NCBI GenBank assembly: GCA_045586925.1
Contig: JAZNBG010000028.1
Span: 1-13,436 of the forward strand
Length of the DNA: 13,436 nucleotides
Origin: SIG440 sp045586925
GTDB lineage: Bacteria > Bacillota > Clostridia > Monoglobales > Monoglobaceae
Direction of reading: 5' to 3'
The notes beneath the pieces were generated by a model, which saw only the letters and a list, made by a program, of their open reading frames with translations, was not told where the DNA came from and made no database searches. Of the stretch, positions 7,437 to 12,481 are shown piece by piece; the stretch's first letter is position 1, and the number at the start of each line of letters is the position of its first letter. The translations under genes were made by a program, and so were the position numbers.

Positions 7437-8289
7437 TGTATTTGCTTGCGCATATTCCGGTTTCGCGTTTAAATACATAGCTGAAATAATTGGGATTAGT
7501 GAATTGAAGGGTATCGCTTACTTCATTTACAGTCATTCCATTTTTCAGCATCTCAATTGCTGTACGGATTTTTATATTCAGAAAGTATTTGTGAACTCCG
7601 CATCCGGCATATTCGGCAAAACAGTTTTTTATGGTAGCAGGGCTTACATCGCAGATATCTGCAATCTCGGGAATTGTAATTTTATCATAAATGTGCTCTT
7701 CTAAGACTTCGACTATTTTTGTATATAAGCTCATTTTTTCATTGTAATAATTTTTTTGTTTATGATTATCTGAACGCGAAAGATAAAGGAGTATAAGCTC
7801 AAGCTTATTTAATATGATTTGCAAAGCAATTTCGTTTTTTTGAAGAAATCCATAATAGTTTATATTGCCGGAGGTATTTTCCTTGAATTCGGTAGAAAGA
7901 AATTTCAGCAACGAGTCCATAACATTTTTGCACTCATCTGCAAGATGATAAACATCGCTTACCATATGTGATAAACTGCCGTCCAAATCAAAAGAACAAA
8001 TCAAAACACAGGGACTTGTACCATCTGCACTCCATATCTTATGAAATTCCATTGGCTTGTGAAATATTATATCACCTTCTGACAGCGTGTAAATTTTGTC
8101 ATCTGCAGTTATTCCTGCCGAACCGGTAATCACATATACCATTTCCCAGGGCGAGTGACATTCTCCTTCAAAGTAAAAATCGGGAGAATTTTTTGATTCA
8201 AAAAGAGAGTATATGCCTGTTATTGATAGTAGATGTATATTTTTTTGATTATTTAAGAGCTTTTTTATAAAAACTTTATCCTTTTTCAT
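7429..8289 (-). CDS. AraC-family transcriptional regulator (cupin sensor + double HTH)
   Basis: This DNA-binding regulator has 286 residues. The N-terminal half (about 25-110) is a cupin-type sensor fold with the pattern 'CHSPWEMVYVITGSAGI', then 'LSEGDIIFHKPMEFHKI', typical of AraC proteins that bind sugars or other small ligands. A helical linker follows. The C-terminal 95 residues carry two helix-turn-helix units: one near 204-226 ('ITIPEIADICDVSPATIKNCF') and one near 252-275 ending in the conserved 'NPNYFSYVFKRETGICASKY'. The ATG at 8289 has AAAGGACG about 7 bases upstream. The gene diverges from the oxidoreductase gene, whose promoter carries a 10-bp inverted repeat, so this protein probably controls that gene and itself. 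Ligand unknown. Confidence 0.92.
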   Translation of the reverse strand: MKKDKVFIKKLLNNQKNIHLLSITGIYSLFESKNSPDFYFEGECHSPWEMVYVITGSAGITADDKIYTLSEGDIIFHKPMEFHKIWSADGTSPCVLICSFDLDGSLSHMVSDVYHLADECKNVMDSLLKFLSTEFKENTSGNINYYGFLQKNEIALQIILNKLELILLYLSRSDNHKQKNYYNEKMSLYTKIVEVLEEHIYDKITIPEIADICDVSPATIKNCFAEYAGCGVHKYFLNIKIRTAIEMLKNGMTVNEVSDTLQFTNPNYFSYVFKRETGICASKYKN

Positions 8290-8309
8290 ATAATAAACGT
8301 CCTTTTTCG

Positions 8310-8359
8310 AATTGATTATATACTTTTTTGTGTTATAATGATAGCATAAATAATCAATT
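8310..8359. promoter_or_regulatory. divergent control region: promoter inside a perfect 10-bp inverted repeat
   Basis: AATTGATTAT at 8310-8319 and its exact reverse complement ATAATCAATT at 8350-8359 are 40 bases apart centre to centre, about four helical turns, so both face the same side of the helix. Between and over them lies a rightward sigma-A promoter: TTGATT (8312-8317), 16 bases, TATAAT (8334-8339) with extended TGt. On the minus strand a TATAAT (8320-8315) overlaps the left half-site and could be the regulator's own -10. This is the expected place for AraC-family operators. Confidence 0.6.
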
Positions 8360-8394
8360 TTGTAAACAAGTTTTCATCAAAAAGGAGAGTATTT

Positions 8395-9573
8395 ATGGAA
8401 AGATTGAGATTAGGTGTTATAGGTCTGGGTCAGAGAGGTGCACAGCTGATGAGAGAGGTTTTTGTCAGTCATGAGGCCGTATGTGTTACCGCTTTATGTG
8501 ATGTCTATCAGGACAGAGTTGACGATGCAGCAAAGCTCGTTGTTGATGCAGGTTTCGAAGAACCCCTTAAAACAAATGATTATAAAGTGGTTATGTCAAA
8601 GGATTTGGTTGACTGCGTTGTTATTGCAGCATCCTGGGATAAGCATATAGAAATGGCTATAGAGTGCTTAGAGAGAGGAATCCCCTGCGGTTGTGAAATT
8701 GGCGGCTGTGAAACTTTGGAAGAATGCTTTGCACTTGTAGATGCGTATGAACGCACCAAGACTCCCTTTATGTTTATGGAAAACTGCTGCTACGGCAGAG
8801 AAGAACTTATGGTTCTGAATATGGTAAAGCAGGGTGTATTTGGCGAAGTTGTTCATTGCAGTGGCGGTTATCATCACGATTTGCGTCACGAAGTATCACA
8901 CGGAAAGGAACTTCGTCATTATCGTTTAAACGAATATCTTACACGCAACTGTGAGAACTATCCGACACACGAAATTGGACCCATTGCACAAATTCTGGAC
9001 ATTAATCACGGGAACAGATTTGTACGTCTTACATCAATGGCTTCAAAGTCTGCCGGACTTCACGAATACATAAAGAATAATAAGGCAGACGATGCAGAAC
9101 TTATAAATGCAGAATTTGCTCAGGGTGACATTGTTACAACAACCATTATGTGCGAACGTGGTGAAACTGTAGTTATAACTCTTGATACAACTCTTCCGAG
9201 AAACTTTTACAGCAGAGGTTTTACCGTGCGTGGTACAAAAGCTATGTATGAAGAGGCTACACGGTCTGTATTTATTGACAATGGCGAACAGCGCGAAAGC
9301 AGAAAAGAAAATCTGGATAATGTCAGCCAGTTTACCGATAAATATGAACACGAAATCTGGAAAAAATTCTTAAATGATGGTGTTAAGGGTGGCCATGGCG
9401 GAATGGATTATCTTGTATACAGTGACTTCTTTGACTGTGTTAAAAATAACAAGCCAATGCCGATTGACGTATACGATGCGGCTGTTTGGATGTGCATAAC
9501 ACCGCTTTCTGAAAAATCAATTGCTGCGGGCGGTGCAGTTATGGAAATACCTGATTTTAAAAACAGAAAATAG
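8395..9573 (+). CDS. Gfo/Idh/MocA-family NAD(P)-dependent oxidoreductase (GH109-like)
   Basis: This 392-residue cytoplasmic protein has an N-terminal Rossmann fold with the dinucleotide motif GxGxxG (G10, G12, G15 in VIGLGQRG) and a C-terminal substrate domain. The family oxidises or epimerises sugars and inositols, or in the GH109 branch cleaves glycosides through a transient NAD+ oxidation. The usual 'EKP' motif reads 'CEIGG' (E101-G104), so the family lysine is absent, as it also is in GH109-type enzymes. 'YHHDL' at 159-163 and 'YPTHEIGPIAQ' at 189-199 (H192) also resemble that branch, but there is no secretion signal. The start ATG follows AAAGGAGAG at a good distance. It is divergent from, and probably controlled by, the AraC-type regulator. 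Best call is a sugar-active oxidoreductase or glycosidase; the substrate is not readable. Confidence 0.88.
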   Translation: MERLRLGVIGLGQRGAQLMREVFVSHEAVCVTALCDVYQDRVDDAAKLVVDAGFEEPLKTNDYKVVMSKDLVDCVVIAASWDKHIEMAIECLERGIPCGCEIGGCETLEECFALVDAYERTKTPFMFMENCCYGREELMVLNMVKQGVFGEVVHCSGGYHHDLRHEVSHGKELRHYRLNEYLTRNCENYPTHEIGPIAQILDINHGNRFVRLTSMASKSAGLHEYIKNNKADDAELINAEFAQGDIVTTTIMCERGETVVITLDTTLPRNFYSRGFTVRGTKAMYEEATRSVFIDNGEQRESRKENLDNVSQFTDKYEHEIWKKFLNDGVKGGHGGMDYLVYSDFFDCVKNNKPMPIDVYDAAVWMCITPLSEKSIAAGGAVMEIPDFKNRK

Positions 9574-9587
9574 TAAAATGATGAATT

Positions 9588-9622
9588 AAAAAAATCCTAT
9601 CACACAAGTGATAGGATCTTTT
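9588..9622. terminator. bidirectional terminator between converging genes
   Basis: A perfect 10-bp stem (ATCCTATCAC at 9594-9603, GTGATAGGAT at 9608-9617) with an ACAA loop. A-rich sequence on the left gives a T-tract for leftward transcription, and CTTTTATT on the right serves rightward transcription. It ends both the oxidoreductase and the acyltransferase genes. Confidence 0.85.
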
Positions 9623-9623
9623 A

Positions 9624-10640
9624 TTACCAAAAACTATTTTGTTTCGATTTGATAAAAAGACTTTTAATTTTAAGGAACACAATTGAAACCACCAGCGAGA
9701 TGATGTATGTCGCAAAAAAGGTAATGATAAATCTCAAAGGAATTGAAGTTATACCCCAATTGGTTAGCCAGAATTGTGTTTCGATAATTACAAGACAGTG
9801 TATAAGGTACACATAAAATGTAACAGGGGCAAGACTGTCAGCAATAAAGCCTTCGGATTTTGGCATAAGAACAAGCCACATAAATGAAGCCGAAATACAA
9901 AATGCAATTTTAAGTATTTCGGTAAAAAAGATGTTAAAAACACCTAAAAATTCGGCATATGACACGCCTGTATAAATGACTGTAAAGATTATTCCCAAAG
10001 GTACTATAATCTTTTTAAGACGTGAAAGACGGCTTATGGCAACACGAAAATCCATTCCAATATAACAACCTATTACCCAGTATAGAAGATATACAGTAAA
10101 AACTCTGTCACCATATTGTAAGCCTCCTGAAAAATAAAGGCATACAATATTAATTATTGCAGCAATAAATATACCAAGATTTGAAGGTATAATACGGCAA
10201 AACATCATTATAACTGGTGAAATAATATAAAACTGCATAATCAGTGCGATAAAATAAAACGGCGCAACAATTGAACCGTGCATCACATAGTTAAACAGCT
10301 CTGAAACATTAAAGTCAAAATATTTTCGGTAAAAAACAAAATACAAATAATGTATAATGGTAAAAACAACATATGGCAGATAGATTTTTGCAAGTCTGCC
10401 GCGCATAAATGAAAAATAGTTAAATGAAGTGTTTTCAAACTTGTGTGCAAATTTTATACCTGCAGAAATCATAAATGCAGGGACAACAAAAGTCAGCACT
10501 GTTGATGCCGAAAAAGATAAGAATGAAAGAATTGTTCCTTTAGCATATGACGAAATACTTTCGGACAATATATGAATAAGAACAACCGAAAGACAAAGTA
10601 TAACTTCAAAGGATGAAATCTCAGAAAGCTTTCTTTGCAT
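9624..10640 (-). CDS. acyltransferase-3 family membrane protein
   Basis: This is an integral membrane protein of about ten helices and 338 residues, of the family that adds or removes acyl groups on surface polysaccharides and lipids (OafA, WecH and IcaC relatives). The first helix holds the family's essential histidine (H23 in SVVLIHI), and the second has the expected 'VVPAFMISAGIKFA' segment. The Arg that normally lies about ten residues before that His is not seen; Glu12 occupies the region, which is unusual. The start is set at ATG 10640: AGAAAGGAGAGG ends 7 bases upstream, and a consensus promoter lies inside the longer reading frame that extends to 10766. It is transcribed alone and shares a terminator with the oxidoreductase. 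The acceptor substrate is unknown; cell-surface glycan modification is the likely role. Confidence 0.88.
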   Translation of the reverse strand: MQRKLSEISSFEVILCLSVVLIHILSESISSYAKGTILSFLSFSASTVLTFVVPAFMISAGIKFAHKFENTSFNYFSFMRGRLAKIYLPYVVFTIIHYLYFVFYRKYFDFNVSELFNYVMHGSIVAPFYFIALIMQFYIISPVIMMFCRIIPSNLGIFIAAIINIVCLYFSGGLQYGDRVFTVYLLYWVIGCYIGMDFRVAISRLSRLKKIIVPLGIIFTVIYTGVSYAEFLGVFNIFFTEILKIAFCISASFMWLVLMPKSEGFIADSLAPVTFYVYLIHCLVIIETQFWLTNWGITSIPLRFIITFFATYIISLVVSIVFLKIKSLFIKSKQNSFW

Positions 10641-10677
10641 ATCAGTGCCTCTCCTTTCTAAACGTAATACGGTTTCT

Positions 10678-10706
10678 ATTTTATAATAATTACGCTTTTT
10701 TGTCAA
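10678..10706 (-). promoter_or_regulatory. sigma-A promoter of the acyltransferase gene
   Basis: Reading leftward, a consensus TTGACA (10706-10701), 17 bases and TAAAAT (10683-10678). A small dyad CGTA-A-TACG (10663-10671) falls around the expected start of transcription and may be an operator. This promoter supports the shorter protein start. Confidence 0.75.
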
Positions 10707-10769
10707 ATATAATTTTATTGTGTAATAATATGTAGTAATATCTGGCAAAATTAGAAAAAATTTCAACGT

Positions 10770-10799
10770 GTATTAACAACAATAAAGGTTAAAATAGTA
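10770..10799 (+). promoter_or_regulatory. candidate sigma-G promoter of the spore protein gene
   Basis: GTATT (10770-10774), 18 bases and AATAGTA (10793-10799) match the sigma-G pattern GNATR-N18-CATNNTA with one mismatch in each box. The downstream gene is of a class normally transcribed by sigma-G in the forespore. Confidence 0.4.
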
Positions 10800-10852
10800 A
10801 CGAAGACAGATAAACAAAACGTTTTTCTGAAAAAAAGGGAGGTGAAACAACA

Positions 10853-11065
10853 ATGTCAAACAACAAGAGCAATAACAATTTCGTAGTACCCGAAGCAAAG
10901 GCTGCTATGGATAAATTCAAGATGGAAGCTGCCAATGAAGTAGGTGTACAGCTTAAGAAGGGTTACAATGGTGACCTCACATCTAGAGAAGCCGGCTCAA
11001 TCGGTGGTCAGATGGTTAAGAAAATGATCAAAAAGTACGAGCAGGACTTGGCTAACGGTCAGTAA
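10853..11065 (+). CDS. alpha/beta-type small acid-soluble spore protein
   Basis: This 70-residue protein coats and protects DNA in dormant spores and is degraded at germination to supply amino acids. Family marks are the N-terminal 'NNFVVPEAKAAMDKFKMEAA', the germination-protease site region K-M-E-A-A-N-E (about 23-29, cleavage expected after E25), and the near-invariant 'GDLTSREAGSIGGQMVKKMI' (40-59) that binds DNA. It has an excellent ribosome binding site (GGGAGGTG). It is a single-gene unit with its own promoter and a strong terminator. Its presence shows that the host makes endospores. This is one of the most secure calls in the window. Confidence 0.97.
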   Translation: MSNNKSNNNFVVPEAKAAMDKFKMEAANEVGVQLKKGYNGDLTSREAGSIGGQMVKKMIKKYEQDLANGQ

Positions 11066-11087
11066 TGTAGAGTAATTTAAATAAAAT

Positions 11088-11121
11088 CCGCAAATCAAGT
11101 CTTGATTGATTTGCGGGTTTT
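11088..11121 (+). terminator. intrinsic terminator of the spore protein gene
   Basis: A perfect 11-bp stem (CCGCAAATCAA at 11088-11098, TTGATTTGCGG at 11106-11116), a seven-base loop, then GTTTTG. It ends only a few bases before the next start codon at 11125. Confidence 0.85.
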
Positions 11122-11124
11122 GTT

Positions 11125-11577
11125 ATGTTGAAAGACGAAAATTATATGAATATCAGCCTTAAAAAATTAATCGGTCAATATGTTTATAAAGACGTAAATG
11201 ATGAGCCTTGGGGGAGAGTAAAGGGAGTATGCTTTACAGATAAAGGTAACAAAATTTCTTCTGTCACGTTAGAAACACTTAGTCTTATACCGTTAAGTTG
11301 CGTTATTCCAATTGAAGAGTTTCCTGATACAATAGATAAAAAGTTAATTTTGTGTACTGAGAGTTCATTTGGAAAAGAAAAAACTGGTCTAGCTGATAAT
11401 CAAATTTTCAGAGCTGTTTGCAAGAACGGTAAATGTGGCAAAATAAAGGATATGCGATTTGATTTTGAAACCGGTGAAATAACCGATGTTATCATAGGTA
11501 AGGGTGCATTTGGGATAGGTGAAAAAGTTAGTGTAAGTAAAATGCATATAAAAGATAATACAATATATATAGAATGA
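11125..11577 (+). CDS. tandem PRC-barrel domain protein
   Basis: This 150-residue soluble protein is built of two PRC-barrel-like beta domains: about residues 11-70 ('LKKLIGQYVYKDVNDEPWGR' start) and about 90-150 ('GKCGKIKDMRFDFETGEITD' and the closing 'GEKVSVSKMHIKDNTIYI'). PRC-barrels are small adaptor or ligand-binding folds seen in RNA-processing factors and in sporulation proteins of the YlmC/YmxH kind; no enzyme activity is expected. The start is uncertain: ATG 11125 has no clear ribosome binding site and follows a terminator, whereas ATG 11146 ('MNISLKKLIG') would fit the domain boundary and has a weak GAAAGACGA before it. A 53-residue membrane protein follows after 15 bases, so the pair is probably an operon. 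Confidence 0.75.
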   Translation: MLKDENYMNISLKKLIGQYVYKDVNDEPWGRVKGVCFTDKGNKISSVTLETLSLIPLSCVIPIEEFPDTIDKKLILCTESSFGKEKTGLADNQIFRAVCKNGKCGKIKDMRFDFETGEITDVIIGKGAFGIGEKVSVSKMHIKDNTIYIE

Positions 11578-11592
11578 AGGGAGGGAAATATT

Positions 11593-11754
11593 GTGGGTAA
11601 TTTTTCTTTAGGACTAATGGTTGGAACCGTAATTGGTGTTGGTATGATTGTTGCTGTTCATCCGATGAATAAACGGTCTATGAGAAAAGCTTATCATCGT
11701 GCAGGCAGATTAATGCATAAGATGAATAATACCATTCATGACTGGACTTGCTGA
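11593..11754 (+). CDS. 53-residue single-pass membrane micro-protein (GTG start)
   Basis: This short gene starts with GTG and encodes 53 residues beginning MGNFSLGLMVGTVIGVGMIV. It has a strong AAGGGAGGG ribosome binding site at 11577-11585, 7 bases before the GTG. Residues 5-23 form one glycine-rich membrane helix; the rest is basic and likely cytoplasmic (KRSMRKAYHRAGRLMHKMNN). The layout recalls YtxH-like small membrane proteins, but I cannot assign it to a family. It follows the PRC-barrel gene by 15 bases, so the two may form a soluble adaptor with its membrane anchor. That is inference from position only. Confidence 0.72.
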   Translation: MGNFSLGLMVGTVIGVGMIVAVHPMNKRSMRKAYHRAGRLMHKMNNTIHDWTC

Positions 11755-11760
11755 TAATAA

Positions 11761-11793
11761 AAGGGATTGTTTCTGAAAATGAAGCAATCCCTT
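11761..11793. terminator. 13-bp hairpin after the PRC-barrel operon
   Basis: AAGGGATTGTTTC (11761-11773) pairs with GAAGCAATCCCTT (11781-11793), with one G-T wobble and a seven-base loop. On the plus strand A-rich sequence follows, so classic termination is weak. On the minus strand TTTTATTAT follows, making it a better terminator for leftward transcripts. Confidence 0.55.
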
Positions 11794-11859
11794 AAAAATG
11801 CAACTCGATTGCGACATTGTTATTAAATAGCATTTTCTTATATAAATTTATTATATTTA

Positions 11860-11888
11860 TTGATTTTTTTATGAGCTGGTGCTATAAT
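11860..11888 (+). promoter_or_regulatory. extended sigma-A promoter reading into the hairpin array
   Basis: TTGATT (11860-11865), exactly 17 bases, consensus TATAAT (11883-11888) and the extended TGc at 11880-11882. Transcription would start near 11895, inside the first hairpin of the array. No protein gene starts within the next 580 bases. Confidence 0.6.
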
Positions 11889-12070
11889 GAGTTTGCAAAG
11901 CAAACTCAATGAATTGCCTGACGGCACGAATTGAAATCAAAGATTTCATGAATTGAGTCTGACGGCTCATGAATTGCACCTATCGGTGCATTAAAGGCAA
12001 TTCAATTCATGGAGCGTTAGCGAGAATTCATGGCGATAGCCAATTCATGACAACGAGGTTGTCAATTCAT
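11889..12070. repeat. herringbone hairpin array 1 (ATGAATT/AATTCAT linkers)
   Basis: Eight local hairpins are joined by seven-base linkers. The first is GAGTTTGC-AAA-GCAAACTC (11889-11907). Others are TGCC-TGAC-GGCA (11915-11926), TGAAATC-AAA-GATTTCA (11932-11948), TGAGTC-TGAC-GGCTCA (11954-11969), TGCACC-TATC-GGTGCA (11975-11990), a weak CG-TTAG-CG (12015-12022), TGGC-GATA-GCCA (12031-12042) and TGACAAC-GAG-GTTGTCA (12048-12064). Left linkers read ATGAATT (11909-11915, 11948-11954, 11969-11975; degenerate GAATT at 11928-11932). Right linkers read the complement AATTCAT (12004-12010, 12025-12031, 12042-12048, 12064-12070). The whole can therefore fold as one stem with opposed side hairpins and an apex hairpin. 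Confidence 0.8.
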
Positions 12071-12081
12071 AAAAATTGAAT

Positions 12082-12110
12082 GGCATCTAAATCATTCACT
12101 AATTCTATAA
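12082..12110 (+). repeat. near-direct repeat, copy A (left of array 2)
   Basis: This 29-base stretch contains CATCTAAAT, TTCAC and AATTCTA in the same order and spacing as copy B at 12290-12319, with only a few differences. It lies between arrays 1 and 2. Confidence 0.65.
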
Positions 12111-12111
12111 T

Positions 12112-12281
12112 GAATTCAACAAAGTTGAATTCGTCTAAATTCGCCTGACGGCGAGCTAAAAGTGCTGACGCACGCTAAATTACTTCGTAGCCAAATTGAC
12201 CTACGGTCAGCTAATAGCGAATTTAATTTAGCTACTCCGAAGGAGTTATTTAGCTATGGAACGGAGTAGAATAATTTAGCT
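12112..12281. repeat. herringbone hairpin array 2 (GCTAAAT/ATTTAGC linkers)
   Basis: This is the same design as array 1 with a different linker. A 9-bp hairpin with an AAA loop (12112-12132) comes first. Next are TCGCC-TGAC-GGCGA (12141-12154), GTGC-TGAC-GCAC (12162-12173), TAC-TTC-GTA (12181-12189), TGACC-TAC-GGTCA (12197-12209) and ACTCC-GAA-GGAGT (12234-12246), with a decayed unit at 12256-12272. Left linkers TCTAAAT, GCTAAAA, GCTAAAT and GCCAAAT (12134, 12155, 12174, 12190) face ATTTAGC at 12226, 12248 and 12274. The right side has fewer units, so two left hairpins lack partners. Confidence 0.72.
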
Positions 12282-12289
12282 AAAAGTTT

Positions 12290-12319
12290 GTCATCTAAAT
12301 TGTTCACGAATTCTAGTAA
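12290..12319 (+). repeat. near-direct repeat, copy B (right of array 2)
   Basis: This is the second copy of the 12082-12110 sequence, 208 bases downstream, so that array 2 lies between two near-direct repeats. The core GGCATCTAAA appears a third time at 13403-13412 near the window end. Confidence 0.65.
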
Positions 12320-12345
12320 GGATGTATTAAAAAGTTAGGAACAAA

Positions 12346-12463
12346 AAGCCTCCCCTGTGTAAGGGGAGGTGGGTTTGCGAAGCAAACTCGGAGGGGTTGT
12401 AAATGGATAGAAAACAATCCCTCAGTCAACTTCGCTGACACCTCACTTTACACAAGGGAGCCT
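12346..12463. mobile_element. MITE-like inverted-repeat element with internal hairpins
   Basis: The left arm (12346-12400) and right arm (12414-12463) are imperfect inverted repeats of about 50 bases: AAGCCTCCCCTGTGTAAG on the left matches AAGGCTCCCTTGTGTAAAG on the reversed right, and GAGGGGTTGT matches GAGGGATTGT. Each arm carries a local hairpin at the same place: GTTTGC-GAA-GCAAAC on the left, and GTCA/TGAC around CTTCGC on the right. There is also a CCTCCCC/GGGGAGG hairpin (12349-12369). It has no coding capacity. I recall similar sequences as dispersed repeats in gut Clostridia, but could not check this. No clear target duplication is visible. Confidence 0.65.
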
Positions 12464-12481
12464 TCGAAAGGAGTGCACAAA

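Larger units (their letters stand above)
11755..12481. other. gene-free region filled with hairpin repeats
   Basis: About 730 bases with no credible reading frame on either strand. In order it holds a terminator-like hairpin, an AT-rich stretch with a promoter (11860-11888), two herringbone hairpin arrays (11889-12070 and 12112-12281) and a third inverted-repeat element (12346-12463). A 29-30 base near-repeat flanks the second array. Confidence 0.8.

Noticed and set aside
8290..8394. Riboswitch in the leader of the oxidoreductase gene
   Set aside because: The transcribed leader is only about 50 bases, too short for known riboswitch aptamers; the inverted repeat fits a protein operator better.
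10641..10766. N-terminal extension of the acyltransferase to 10766
   Set aside because: The extension contains a consensus TTGACA-N17-TAAAAT promoter and lacks a ribosome binding site; ATG 10640 has an excellent one.
11102..11129. Promoter TTGATT-N16-TATGTT for the PRC-barrel gene
   Set aside because: The -35 box is inside the terminator stem and the -10 match is poor (4 of 6), so it was not listed as a feature.
11909..11956. A 15-codon frame starting in the first linker of array 1
   Set aside because: There is no ribosome binding site, and the codons simply read through hairpins and linkers.
11889..12300. CRISPR array
   Set aside because: The repeats are seven-base linkers of alternating orientation with self-complementary 'spacers', not 24-40 base direct repeats with unique spacers, and no cas gene is present.
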